Positions 7,667 to 16,429 are shown, counted from the stretch's first letter. The stretch: DNA of 64,000 nt from Streptomyces capitiformicae (GCF_002214185.1 NZ_CP022161.1:5277486-5341485), one strand, 5' to 3'. Numbers and translations: made by a program. The notes: generated by a model not told the origin, from the sequence alone.

Positions 7667-8833
7667 GTGAAGGCGTCGACGTTCGTCTACCCCTGGGATG
7701 TCAACGGGGATCCGGCCGCCGCGGAGCGCATCGCGGGGCTGGGTGTGCGACAGGTGACGCTCGCCTCCGCGTACCACTCCACCCGCGCGCTCACCCCCCG
7801 CCACCCCCGGCACCGCATCGTCACCGCCGAGCACGCGGCCGTGCTGTACCCGCCGGGGACGCGGTGGGAAGGGCGTACGTTGCGGCCGTACGCGGCGGGT
7901 GAGTGGGCGCCCGGTGACGCGTTCGGGGAGGCGGCCGAGGCGCTGGCCGCCGCCGGTCTCGAGGTGCACACCTGGGTCGTCCTCGCGCACAACTCCCGTA
8001 TGGGCGCCGAGCATCCGTCGACCTCCGTGGTCAACGCGTACGGCGACCGCTACCCGTGGGCGCCGTGCATCGCCCAGCGGGCCACCCGCGAGTACCTGGT
8101 CGACCTGGCGGCGGAGGCGGCGGTCCGGCCCGGCGCGCGCGGCACCGAACTGGAGTCCCTCGGCTGGTACGGCCTCTCCCACCTCCACGCCCACGACAAG
8201 ACCGCCGGGGTCGGCCTCGGCGACGCCGGGCAGTACCTGATGTCGCTGTGCTTCTGCGAGACCTGCCGGGACGGGTACGCCGGGGTCGGCCTGGACCCGG
8301 ACAGCCTGACGGCGGCCGTCCGCGACGCGCTGGAGCCGCTGTGGCGCGGCGAGACCGTCGACGAGGGCTGGCCGGCGATCGAGAAACTGCTCGGCGCCGA
8401 ACTGGCGGCGGGTACGCGGGAGTGGCGGGACGGCATCGCCCGCTCCCTCCAGGAATCGGCCGTCACAGCGGTACGGGCGGCCGCGCCCGAGGGGTTCCAG
8501 GTCCTCCTCCACGCCGACCCGATGACGTACCACTGCGGGGCGAACCCCGGCGTGGACCCCACCCACATCCTGGGCGTGGCCGACGGGGTCGTGGTGCCGT
8601 GCGCGGGCGGGCCCGGACTGCTGCCCGCGTTCGCGCAGGCGGGTGTCACGGGGGCCGTGCTTGCCGCCAACTTCGGGGTCGTGTCCGGGATGGGGGGCAG
8701 CCCGGTGACCCTGGCGGAGGACGCGGGGCGGGCGGCCGAGCTGGGGGCGACGGAGATCCGGCTGTATCACGCGGGGCTGGCCTCGGACGCGGATCTGGTG
8801 GCGGTACGGGAGGCGCTCACGGCAGTGGGCTGA
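7667..8833 (+). CDS. Uncharacterised TIM-barrel-like protein, glycosidase-like
   Basis: 388 residues, not recognised as a named family. Features that can be seen: an alternating beta/alpha pattern; FVYPWDVNGDP near the start; VLAHNSRMG (about 105-113); CFCETCRDGY (about 198-207), a Cys motif seen in some putative glycoside hydrolases of TIM-barrel fold; and VLLHADPM (about 283-290). There is no signal peptide, so it is cytosolic. A GTG start has GGAGGG 5 nt upstream. It lies 40 bp after kdgD on the same strand, with a short GAGAGCGCT repeat between them, so co-transcription is likely. A role in uronate or oligosaccharide catabolism is inferred only from position. Confidence 0.7.
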   Translation: MKASTFVYPWDVNGDPAAAERIAGLGVRQVTLASAYHSTRALTPRHPRHRIVTAEHAAVLYPPGTRWEGRTLRPYAAGEWAPGDAFGEAAEALAAAGLEVHTWVVLAHNSRMGAEHPSTSVVNAYGDRYPWAPCIAQRATREYLVDLAAEAAVRPGARGTELESLGWYGLSHLHAHDKTAGVGLGDAGQYLMSLCFCETCRDGYAGVGLDPDSLTAAVRDALEPLWRGETVDEGWPAIEKLLGAELAAGTREWRDGIARSLQESAVTAVRAAAPEGFQVLLHADPMTYHCGANPGVDPTHILGVADGVVVPCAGGPGLLPAFAQAGVTGAVLAANFGVVSGMGGSPVTLAEDAGRAAELGATEIRLYHAGLASDADLVAVREALTAVG

Positions 8834-8862
8834 CGAGGGGTTTCGCCCTCGCCGTCACTCCT

Positions 8863-10047
8863 CTACTTGCTGGTCGTCAGAAGCCAGGCCGCCGACAGTA
8901 CGAACGCCGACCCCACCCCCACCAACAGGCCCTGGAGATCGACCAGTTCCACTGCCCCCGCGCCGATCGCCATGCCCAGGGCGGTCGGGGCGAAGAGGAG
9001 TGTGTGGGCGGTGGCGGTCGCGCGGCCCAGTAGGGCGGGTGGGGTTTCGCGTTGGAGGAGAGTGAGCGTGGCGGTCAGGGCGCAGGGGAGGCCGAGGCCG
9101 ATCGCGGTGCTGCACACGAGGGCCACCGTGTCGTCGGGGATCGCGCGGAGCGCCACGGCCACGCCGGTCAGGGCTGTGCCGCAGGCGGCGAAGGGGAGTT
9201 CGCCGAGGCGGCGCAGGAGGAGGCCCGTGGCCAGGCCGATGGTGATCGAGCCCACGCCCTGTGCCGCGTAGAGGAGGCCGGTGTGGGCGGGGGAGTGGCC
9301 GAGGGACTCGACCACCGCGTAGATCAGCGCGCCGTTGATGCCGGAGAGCAGCATGGTCGTGCCGCCGGCCAGGAGGAGGGGGCGCAGGCGTGGGTGTGCG
9401 AAGAGGTGGCGGGCGCCTTCGGTGGTGCGGGCGCGCACCGACTCGGGCTTTCCGGTGCGCGTCGGCTCGTTCTCGCGGGCCCGCAGCAATCCGTACAGCC
9501 CCGCCGCCGCCACGAACGTGATCGCGTCCAGGAGTGCCACCGTCGCGCCGCCGTACGCGGCGTAGAGGCCCGCCCCGGCCGGCGGCGCCACGAGTTTCAT
9601 GCCCTCGTTGGCCGTCATCCGCAGGCCGTTGAAGTCGCCGAGGAGGGTCTTGTCGACGGCGACCGTGACCAGCGCCGACTCGGCCGCGTCCTGGACGACG
9701 CCTACAGCGCCGTAGGTGAGGAGGACGACGTAGAGGAGCCATAGGCCGCTGCGGTCGTCCACTGTGAGGAGGGTGGGGAGGAGGGCGGCCAGGGCGAGGT
9801 TGGTGCCGATGAGGAGGGGGCGCCGTCGGACGAGGTCAGCGAAGGTGCCCAGCAGGGGCCCCGCCAGCAGTGGGGCCCACAGGGCGAACGTGCACAGTGC
9901 CGCCAGTGCGTCCGAGCCGGTCAGGTCCTTGACCCAGACACCCGCCACCAGCCCCATCGCCGACGAACCGAATCCCGACACCACGACCCCGGTCAGGAAC
10001 AAACCCGCGTCACGGTTCCGCAGAACACGCGTCATTGTCCATGTCAT
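8863..10047 (-). CDS. MFS transporter, probable efflux
   Basis: 394 residues with about 12 hydrophobic segments in two halves and a short cytoplasmic loop rich in charges near the middle (about residues 195-215, ARENEPTRTGKPESVRAR). GTFADLVRRRPLLIGTN (about 67-83) is the MFS motif A region. This is the MFS_1/enterobactin-exporter-like type. It converges on the preceding gene with only a 29-bp gap. The substrate is unknown; the start may alternatively be the ATG four codons later. Confidence 0.85.
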   Translation of the reverse strand: MTWTMTRVLRNRDAGLFLTGVVVSGFGSSAMGLVAGVWVKDLTGSDALAALCTFALWAPLLAGPLLGTFADLVRRRPLLIGTNLALAALLPTLLTVDDRSGLWLLYVVLLTYGAVGVVQDAAESALVTVAVDKTLLGDFNGLRMTANEGMKLVAPPAGAGLYAAYGGATVALLDAITFVAAAGLYGLLRARENEPTRTGKPESVRARTTEGARHLFAHPRLRPLLLAGGTTMLLSGINGALIYAVVESLGHSPAHTGLLYAAQGVGSITIGLATGLLLRRLGELPFAACGTALTGVAVALRAIPDDTVALVCSTAIGLGLPCALTATLTLLQRETPPALLGRATATAHTLLFAPTALGMAIGAGAVELVDLQGLLVGVGSAFVLSAAWLLTTSK

Positions 10048-10219
10048 GGCTGGTCAGCATGGGGCTAAGGCCCCGCCCGGCGGATCGGGCGGATGCCCAG
10101 GAAACCGTCGCTCGGCGGGGTGGGCGCGCGGTGAGCGATGAGTTTCCGGTGCGCCGTCGGTCTACAGGACAACGGGAGCGGAATTCCGCGTCCCCGGCAC
10201 GCCCGTGAAGGAGCAGAGG

Positions 10220-10813
10220 ATGACAGACAGCGGCAGGATGACCCTCGACCTCGGACCCCAGGCGCAGATCATCGCCCGGCTCGCGCGCGGAGTGAGCGAC
10301 GAGCAGTTCTCCGAGCCGACCCCGTGCCCGGAGTACGCGGTGCGCAACCTGCTCGGGCATCTGCTCGGCCTCACCCTCGCCTTCCGTGACGCGGGCCGCA
10401 AGGACCTGGGCCCCACGACGGACACCAGCCCCACCACCGTCCTGCCGGACATCGAACCCGGCTGGCGCGAGGCCCTGCCCGAGGTGCTCGACGAGCTCGT
10501 CGAGGCCTGGCGTGACCCGGCCGCCTGGACCGGGGAGACCCGGGCGGGCGGGGTGGACCTGCCGGGTGCCGTCGCCGGTGCCGTGGCCGTCGACGAACTC
10601 GTCGTGCACGGCTGGGACCTCGCCCGCGCCACCGGCCAGGCGTACGAACCCGACCCGGCGGCCCTGGACTTCACCCACGGTTTCCTCGCCGCCGCGGTCG
10701 ACGATCCCTCCCGCGGCGACATCTTCGGCCCCGTCGTGCCCGTGCCGGACGACGCGCCCCTCCTCGACCGTGTGATCGGGCTGAGCGGACGCGACCCGGG
10801 CTGGAAGCCGTAA
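10220..10813 (+). CDS. TIGR03086-like metal-binding / mycothiol-dependent isomerase-fold protein
   Basis: 197 residues with a DinB/maleylpyruvate-isomerase N-terminal fold. The N-terminal half has EPTPCPEYAVRNLLGHLLG and the C-terminal half has DELVVHGWDLARATGQ; the histidines GHLLG and VHGWD are the expected metal ligands. The ATG with AAGGAG 6 nt upstream is chosen over an earlier in-frame GTG. The family is probably a mycothiol-linked detoxification or isomerase enzyme. It is divergent from the MFS gene, so the two may share control. Confidence 0.75.
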   Translation: MTDSGRMTLDLGPQAQIIARLARGVSDEQFSEPTPCPEYAVRNLLGHLLGLTLAFRDAGRKDLGPTTDTSPTTVLPDIEPGWREALPEVLDELVEAWRDPAAWTGETRAGGVDLPGAVAGAVAVDELVVHGWDLARATGQAYEPDPAALDFTHGFLAAAVDDPSRGDIFGPVVPVPDDAPLLDRVIGLSGRDPGWKP

Positions 10814-10824
10814 GAACGCTCAAA

Positions 10825-10860
10825 GGGAGCGCACGGCCACGCCCGCGTCCGTACGCTCCC
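10825..10860 (+). terminator. Hairpin between isomerase-fold gene and MBL gene
   Basis: Arms GGGAGCGCACGG / CCGTACGCTCCC with one mismatch, starting 12 nt after the stop and ending just before the next ATG. It could terminate or attenuate transcription into the MBL gene. Confidence 0.45.
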
Positions 10861-10864
10861 CCAC

Positions 10865-11614
10865 ATGCCCCTGAGCCTCACCGTCCTCGGCACCGCCTCC
10901 CCCTATCCGCAGCCCGGCCGGCCCGCCTCCGGGTATCTGCTGCGCGGGGGAGGGGCCGAGGTATGGGTGGACGCGGGGTTCGGGACGTTCGCCGAGTTGC
11001 AGCGGCACACGGATCCCACGCGGCTCACCGCGATCTGGATCTCCCATCTGCACGCCGACCACAGCGCAGACCTGGCGGCCGCGATGTACGGCTTCGCGTA
11101 CGGCGGGCTGACCCTGCCCGCGCCGCTTCCCGTGTACGCGCCGGCCGGCTGCGCGCGGCGGCTCGCGGGGTTCTTCGGGCGGCCTGACACGGAGTTCCTG
11201 AGCGGCGTCTTCGACTTCCGGACCTTGTACGACGGCCATTCGGCGCGGCACTGGAACCTCACCCTCACCGCACACGCCGTCGTCCACGACGTCGAGGCGT
11301 ACGGGCTGCGTGCCGAGTGTCAGGGGCGCGTGTTCGCGTACTCCGGGGACAGCGGACCGTGCGACGCGCTCCCCCGACTCGCTGGCGGCGCCGACCTGTT
11401 CCTGTGCGAGGCGGACGTCGACACGCATCGCGATGGCGAACCCCGCGTGCACCTCACCCCCGAGGACGCCGGCGCCTACGCGAAGGGCGCGAGTCGGCTC
11501 CTCGTCACCCATGTCGGGCCCACGCTCACCCCGCTGGCGGCCACCGCGCGCGCCGCCGTGGCCTTCGGCGGACCCACCGAGTGCGCCCTTGAGGGCGACA
11601 CCAAGATCGTGTGA
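10865..11614 (+). CDS. MBL-fold metallo-hydrolase (RNase Z-like group)
   Basis: 249 residues. The metallo-beta-lactamase fold signature is SHLHADHSAD (about 61-70), giving the HxHxDH zinc site. Later ligands are probably His in AHAVVHDVEAYG, Asp in YSGDSGPCD and His in LLVTHVGP. Length and motif spacing fit small cytosolic MBL phosphodiesterases or hydrolases related to RNase Z. It has no obvious tie to the neighbouring sugar genes. The precise substrate is unknown. Confidence 0.85.
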   Translation: MPLSLTVLGTASPYPQPGRPASGYLLRGGGAEVWVDAGFGTFAELQRHTDPTRLTAIWISHLHADHSADLAAAMYGFAYGGLTLPAPLPVYAPAGCARRLAGFFGRPDTEFLSGVFDFRTLYDGHSARHWNLTLTAHAVVHDVEAYGLRAECQGRVFAYSGDSGPCDALPRLAGGADLFLCEADVDTHRDGEPRVHLTPEDAGAYAKGASRLLVTHVGPTLTPLAATARAAVAFGGPTECALEGDTKIV

Positions 11615-11667
11615 CCCAAGATCCCAAGATCATGTGACGGCAAGCACCTCGTCGTTTGTCGGAAGCA

Positions 11668-11727
11668 TTGACGAAACGCGGGGCCCTTCCTACCTTCAAC
11701 GCGTCGTACTTCGTACGTCATATATGA
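11668..11727 (+). promoter_or_regulatory. Promoter and operator candidate of the GntR gene
   Basis: TTGACG (11668-11673), a 17-nt spacer and TACCTT (11691-11696) form a good vegetative promoter. The perfect palindrome TCATATATGA lies at 11718-11727, about 25 nt past the expected transcription start, and TCGTACTTCGTACG sits between. The position fits autoregulation by the downstream FCD-type GntR protein. Confidence 0.55.
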
Positions 11728-11800
11728 GACGCGATACGTGAGATCAGATCTCCAGGGACCCAACTGGGATCCGGATCCACGGAGATCCGAGAGGCCGCGC

Positions 11801-12445
11801 ATGACCTCTGTGCCCACGCCGATTCCGTCCCGCACGCAGTTCGTGCTGGAGGGGATCAAACACCGCATCCTCACCGGTCAGTTGACACCGGGTCAGGCCC
11901 TGGTGGAGACCGAGCTGGCCGCGCAGTTCGGGGTGTCCAAGACGCCCGTTCGCGAGGCGCTCAAGACGCTGGCCGGGACGGGGCTCGTCGTGATGAGCCA
12001 GTACAAGGGCGTCACGGTGCGCATGGTCGACGCGGACATGGCACGCGAGGTCTACGACGTACGGCTGCTCCTGGAGCCGGAGGCCCTGCGGCGCTCGGTG
12101 CGGCGCGGCGCCTCCTGGGACGCGGCGAGCGAGGCGCTGGCCAGGGCCGACGCGGCCACCGACACCGCCGAACGGTCGCTGGCCAACCGGGAGTTCCACC
12201 GCGCCCTGTACGTGCCCTGCGGCAATCCGCTGCTCGGCCGGATGCTCGACGAGGTGCGCGACCAGGCGGCCCTCGTCTCGGCGGTCGCCTGGGCCGCCTC
12301 CCCCTCCTGGGAACGGGAGGCCGGCGAACACCGCGAGATCCTGCGGCTGGCTCTCGACGGCGACGCCGACGGCGCGGCCGCCGCCCTCCACGCCCACATC
12401 GCCTCGTTCGTCGAGCGGGCCTTCCCCGAGGCCCGCGAAGACTAG
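11801..12445 (+). CDS. GntR-family (FCD/FadR subgroup) transcriptional regulator
   Basis: 214 residues. The winged HTH at about 10-75 reads ILTGQLTPGQALVETELAAQFGV split by the recognition line SKTPVREALKTL. The C-terminal FCD domain contains DVRLLLEPEALR, the Asp/His metal site NREFHRALY, and GEHREILRLALDGD. FCD regulators often answer to sugar acids. The gene is followed, after a MITE-like insertion, by two sugar-acid enzymes that it probably controls. An upstream in-frame ATG exists, but the chosen ATG gives the normal family length. Confidence 0.85.
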   Translation: MTSVPTPIPSRTQFVLEGIKHRILTGQLTPGQALVETELAAQFGVSKTPVREALKTLAGTGLVVMSQYKGVTVRMVDADMAREVYDVRLLLEPEALRRSVRRGASWDAASEALARADAATDTAERSLANREFHRALYVPCGNPLLGRMLDEVRDQAALVSAVAWAASPSWEREAGEHREILRLALDGDADGAAAALHAHIASFVERAFPEARED

Positions 12446-12735
12446 GGGGTGTGGTGAAAGTCCCGCACAGCACCCACGGCGCCCGGCAGGCTCCCCCACT
12501 CTCGGCTTCGCTCGAGCGGGAGGGGCCCCCACCGCCGCACCGGCCAAACGCCCAAGTAGCCCCTCCCTCACTCTCGGCTCCGTTCGAGCGGGCTCCTTCC
12601 CCACTCTCGGCTCCGTTCGAGCGGGGGACCCCCACCGAGGGCCTTCGTCCGGCACGCCGAGGGCACGCACCGGCTGTGACACCAGCCGTTGCCGCGGCGG
12701 GCGCGGGCACCGCACAGGACTTTCACCACACCCCC
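12445..12735. mobile_element. MITE-like element with 19-bp terminal inverted repeats
   Basis: GGGGGTGTGGTGAAAGTCC at 12445-12463 is matched exactly in inverted orientation at 12717-12735. The 291-bp interior has no coding frame worth naming. It carries three copies of an ACTCTCGGCTYCGYTCGAGC unit near 12500, 12570 and 12605. The left end coincides with the last base of the GntR stop codon. The ends resemble those of the second element at 37785. It is non-autonomous; no transposase for it is in the window. Confidence 0.75.
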
Positions 12736-12804
12736 AAGGCCCAGCCCCGCCACCCGGCAACCCCCGCGGTCCAGTCCTCACATCCTCGAAGAGGAAGGTC
12801 ATCA

Positions 12805-13716
12805 ATGAGCAGCGTGACGTTCGAGACCCAACGGGCGGCCCTGGCCGACGTGGTGGCCATCCCGGTGACTCCGTTCGCCGAGGACGGCACCGTCGACCAG
12901 GGCGCCCACCGGGCCCTGCTGCGTCGGCTGCTCGACGGAGGCATCACGACCCTCACCCCGAACGGCAACACGGGTGAGTTCTACGCCCTCACCCCCGAAG
13001 AGCGGTGCCTGGTCACCGAGCTGACCATGGACGAGGTCGGCGACCGGGCCGCGATCCTGGTCGGCGTCGGACACGACGTACCGACCGCGATCGCCTCCGC
13101 CGAGCACGCCCGCGAGGCCGGCGCCCAGATGGTGATGGTCCATCAGCCCGTCCACCCGTACGTCGCGCAGGGCGGCTGGGTCGACTACCACCGGGCCATC
13201 GCCGAGGCCGTACCGGAGCTGGGTGTCGTCCCGTACATCCGCAGCGCGCAGCTCACCGGCGCCCGCCTCGCCGAACTCGCCGACGCCTGCCCGAACGTGA
13301 TCGGGGTGAAGTACGCCGTCCCGGACGCCGCCCGCTTCGCCGCCTTCGCCCGTGACGCCGGCCTCGACCGCTTCGTCTGGGTCGCGGGGCTGGCCGAGCC
13401 GTACGCGCCCTCGTACTTCTCGGCCGGCGCCACCGGCTTCACCTCGGGGCTCGTGAACGTCTCCCCGGCCGTTTCGCTGAACATGATCGAAGCGCTTCGA
13501 TCAGGCGACTTCCCGGCCGCCATGAAGGTCTGGGAGCAGATCCGCCGCTTCGAGGAACTGCGGGCCGCGAACGGTTCCGCGAACAACGTCACCGTCGTCA
13601 AGGAGGCCCTCGCCTCCCTCGGCCTCTGCCGCCGCGACGTCCGGCCGCCCAGCAGACAACTGCCCGAGGACGAGCGCGCCGAGGTCGCCGCGATAGCCGC
13701 CGGGTGGTCGATATGA
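12805..13716 (+). CDS. DapA-family sugar-acid lyase/dehydratase
   Basis: 303-residue DHDPS/NAL-family TIM barrel. GNTGEFYAL (54-62), Tyr144 (VVPYIRS) and Schiff-base Lys169 (IGVKYAV) are visible. ATG with GAGGAAGG upstream. It overlaps the following IlvD/Edd dehydratase by 4 nt (ATGA). The pairing of a NAL-family enzyme with an IlvD/Edd dehydratase is typical of non-phosphorylative sugar-acid pathways, for example L-arabinonate dehydratase plus L-2-keto-3-deoxyarabonate dehydratase (EC 4.2.1.43). An aldolase cleaving a 2-keto-3-deoxy acid is the main alternative. It contains a 20-bp palindrome at 13484-13503. Confidence 0.8.
   Translation: MSSVTFETQRAALADVVAIPVTPFAEDGTVDQGAHRALLRRLLDGGITTLTPNGNTGEFYALTPEERCLVTELTMDEVGDRAAILVGVGHDVPTAIASAEHAREAGAQMVMVHQPVHPYVAQGGWVDYHRAIAEAVPELGVVPYIRSAQLTGARLAELADACPNVIGVKYAVPDAARFAAFARDAGLDRFVWVAGLAEPYAPSYFSAGATGFTSGLVNVSPAVSLNMIEALRSGDFPAAMKVWEQIRRFEELRAANGSANNVTVVKEALASLGLCRRDVRPPSRQLPEDERAEVAAIAAGWSI
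13484..13503. promoter_or_regulatory. 20-bp perfect palindrome inside the DapA-family gene
   Basis: TGATCGAAGCGCTTCGATCA is fully self-complementary. The core GAAGCGCTTC resembles LacI-family operators of actinomycetes. It lies inside the coding sequence (residues 227-233), so it could be an intragenic operator or chance. Confidence 0.35.
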
Positions 13717-15434
13717 AGAAGCCGGAAGAACTCAGAAGCCACCAGTGGTACGGCACCGACGGACTGCGTTCCTTCAGCCACCGCGCCCGTACCCGCCAGC
13801 TCGGCTACCTGCCCGAGGAGCACCTCGGCAAGCCGGTCATCGCGATCCTCAACACCTGGTCCGACATCAACCCCTGTCATGTGCACCTCCGTGATCGCGC
13901 GCAGGCGGTCAAGCGGGGGGTGTGGCAGGCCGGTGGCTTCCCGCTGGAGTTCCCGGTCTCGACCCTCTCGGAGACCTTCCAGAAGCCGACCCCGATGCTC
14001 TACCGCAACATGCTCGCGATGGAGACCGAGGAGCTGCTGCGCTCCTACCCGGTCGACGGGGCCGTGCTGATGGGCGGCTGCGACAAGTCCACGCCCGCGC
14101 TGCTCATGGGCGCGGCCAGTGTCGACCTGCCGACCGTGTTCGTGCCGGCCGGGCCCATGCTGCCGGGGCACTGGCGGGGCGAGGTCCTCGGCTCCGGCAC
14201 CGACATGTGGAAGTACTGGGACGACAAGCGCGCCGGACTGATCGGCGACTGCGAGATGACCGAGCTGGAGTCCGGCCTCGCGCGCTCGCCCGGTCACTGC
14301 ATGACGATGGGTACGGCGTCCACGCTCACCGCCGCCGCCGAGACACTTGGGGTGACCGTCCCGGGCGCGTCGAGCATCCCGGCCGTCGACTCCGGGCACG
14401 ACCGCATGGCCGCCGCGGCCGGGCTCAGGATCGTCGAACTGGTCCACAAGGACCGCAAGTTGAACGACATCCTCACCGCCGACGCCTTCGAGGACGCCGT
14501 CACCACCGTCCTCGGACTCGGCGGCTCCACCAACGCCGTCATCCATCTCATCGCCATGGCCGGCCGGGCGGGCGTCACGCTCACCCTCGACGACTTCGAC
14601 CGCATCGCCCGTACGGTCCCGGTGCTGGCCAACGTCCGGCCCGGCGGGCAGACGTACCTGATGGAGGACTTCCACTTCGCGGGCGGCCTGCCCGGGTTCC
14701 TGTCCCGGATCACCGACCTGCTGCACCTGGACCGGCCGACGGTCTCGTACGACACGATGCGCGAGCAGCTCGACGGCGCGCTCGTCCACAACGACGACGT
14801 GATCCGCACCCGCGACAACCCGGTCGCGAGCGAGGGCGGAGTCGCCGTGCTGCGCGGCAACCTCTGCCCGGACGGCGCGGTCATCAAGCACATCTCGGCC
14901 GAGCCGCACCTGCTCAAGCACACCGGCCCGGCGGTCGTCTTCGACGACTACAAGACGATGCAGCGGACCATCAACGACCCGGACCTCGGCATCACCGCCG
15001 ACACCGTGCTCGTGCTGCGCAACTCCGGGCCCAAGGGCGGCCCGGGCATGCCCGAGTACGGGATGCTGCCCATCCCCGACCATCTGCTGAAGCAGGGCGT
15101 ACGGGACATGGTGCGGATCTCCGACGCCCGGATGAGCGGGACGAGTTACGGCGCCTGCGCGCTGCATGTGGCCCCGGAGTCGTACATCGGCGGTCCCCTC
15201 GCCCTGGTCCGCACCGGTGACTCCATCACCCTCGACGTCGAGGCGCGCACCCTCCAGCTCAACGTGGACGACGAGGAGTTGCAACGCCGCCGGGCCGACT
15301 GGACCCCACCGCCCACCCGCTACGAGCGCGGCTACGGCGCCCTCTACAACGACCAGATCACCCAGGCCGACACCGGCTGCGACTTCGAGTTCCTGGCCAG
15401 ACCGGGCAAGGTGCAGGACCCGTACGCCGGCTGA
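13713..15434 (+). CDS. IlvD/Edd-family sugar-acid dehydratase (arabinonate dehydratase-like)
   Basis: 573-residue Fe-S dehydratase. Cluster cysteines are probably C55 (INPCHVH), C123 (GGCDKSTPA) and C196 (PGHCMTMGTAST); K125 is the usual Mg-site lysine. Length and the NTWSDINPCH line match the sugar-acid branch (L-arabinonate, D-xylonate or galactonate dehydratases) rather than IlvD of valine synthesis. It would dehydrate an aldonate to a 2-keto-3-deoxy acid, the substrate of the overlapping DapA-family enzyme. Arabinose from pectin side chains released by the GH43 enzyme is the likely source; that is inference. Confidence 0.85.
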   Translation: MKKPEELRSHQWYGTDGLRSFSHRARTRQLGYLPEEHLGKPVIAILNTWSDINPCHVHLRDRAQAVKRGVWQAGGFPLEFPVSTLSETFQKPTPMLYRNMLAMETEELLRSYPVDGAVLMGGCDKSTPALLMGAASVDLPTVFVPAGPMLPGHWRGEVLGSGTDMWKYWDDKRAGLIGDCEMTELESGLARSPGHCMTMGTASTLTAAAETLGVTVPGASSIPAVDSGHDRMAAAAGLRIVELVHKDRKLNDILTADAFEDAVTTVLGLGGSTNAVIHLIAMAGRAGVTLTLDDFDRIARTVPVLANVRPGGQTYLMEDFHFAGGLPGFLSRITDLLHLDRPTVSYDTMREQLDGALVHNDDVIRTRDNPVASEGGVAVLRGNLCPDGAVIKHISAEPHLLKHTGPAVVFDDYKTMQRTINDPDLGITADTVLVLRNSGPKGGPGMPEYGMLPIPDHLLKQGVRDMVRISDARMSGTSYGACALHVAPESYIGGPLALVRTGDSITLDVEARTLQLNVDDEELQRRRADWTPPPTRYERGYGALYNDQITQADTGCDFEFLARPGKVQDPYAG

Positions 15435-15447
15435 GCGAAGGCTTGTA

Positions 15448-15469
15448 AGGGGCGCGGGGAACTGCGCGA
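15448..15469 (+). repeat. Dispersed 22-bp Streptomyces repeat, copy 1
   Basis: Contains GGGGCGCGGGGAACTGCGCG. Identical 22-bp copies occur at 36377-36398 (inverted), 37060-37081, 54070-54091 and 55902-55923 (inverted). This copy sits between the dehydratase stop and the truncated 5' end of a pectate lyase gene. Confidence 0.85.
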
Positions 15470-15493
15470 ACAACCCCCACGCACCCAAGGTGC

Positions 15494-16429
15494 TCCGCCT
15501 GGTCGAGCGAGGACTACGCCACCGACGGCTACGACCTCAAGGCGTACCTCGCCGCGTACGACCCGCGCACCTGGGGCTCCGCCAAGCCCAGCGGTCCCCA
15601 GGAGGAGGCCCGCCGCGCGTCGGCGGCCAAGCGGGCCGAGCGGGTCGAGCCGGCCGTCGGGTCCAACACCACGATCGTCGGTCTCGGCGACCGCGCCGCC
15701 CTCAAGGGCGCCGGTCTCCAGCTCAAGGACGCGGACAACGTGATCGTCCGCAACCTCGAACTCCGCGACGCCTACGACTGTTTCCCGGTCTGGCAATCCA
15801 ACACCGGCGGCCTCGGCGACTGGAAGACGGCGTACGACAACATCTGGCTGCGCGGCGCCGGCCACGTCTGGATCGACCACGTCACCCTGTCCGACAAGGG
15901 CCACCCGGACGAGGACGAGCCGACGTACTTCGGCCGCAACCACCTCCGCCACGACGGTCTGCTCGACATCACCAACGCCTCCGACCTCGTCACCGTCTCC
16001 TGGAGCCGGTTCGCCGACCACGACAAAGCGATCCTCAGCGGCAACGGCGACACGGCGACGGGGGATCGCGGCAAGCTGCGGGTGACCCTGCACCACAACG
16101 AGTTCACCGGCGTCGTCCAGCGCGCGCCCCGCGTCCGCTTCGGCCAGGTGCACCTCTACAACAACCGATACGTAATTCCAGTCCCGGCCGACACCCACGA
16201 CTACCGCTACTCCGTTGGCGTCTCCACCGAGTCCGCCGAGTCCGCCGTGTACGCGGAGAACAAAGCCTTCACCACTCCAGGCCATGTCGAGGTCGCCGAC
16301 CTGGTGAAGAGCTGGAACGGCACGGCGCCCGACGTCGGCTGGACGCCTACCCTGCACCAAGAGATCGACAGCGCCGAGAGGGCCGACCGCGAGGTGGCAC
16401 AAGGCGCGGGCGCCGGGAGGATCCGATGA
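15494..16429 (+). pseudogene. 5'-truncated PL1 pectate lyase
   Basis: From about 15507 the frame reads SEDYATDGYDLKAYLAAYDP, GSNTTIVGLGDRAALKGAGL and NVIVRNLELRDAYDCFPVW. It continues with the PL1 core: WIDHVTLSD (about 15871), DHDKAILSG (calcium/catalytic region) and RVTLHHNEFTGVVQRAPRVRFG with the catalytic arginine. The signal peptide and roughly the first 60-90 residues are absent; the 22-bp dispersed repeat lies where they should be. The C-terminus also looks shortened: KSWNGT runs straight into PDVGWTPTLH, where relatives I recall have an intervening loop. No good start codon precedes the remnant, so it is unlikely to give a secreted enzyme. Its stop overlaps the next ATG. Confidence 0.8.
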
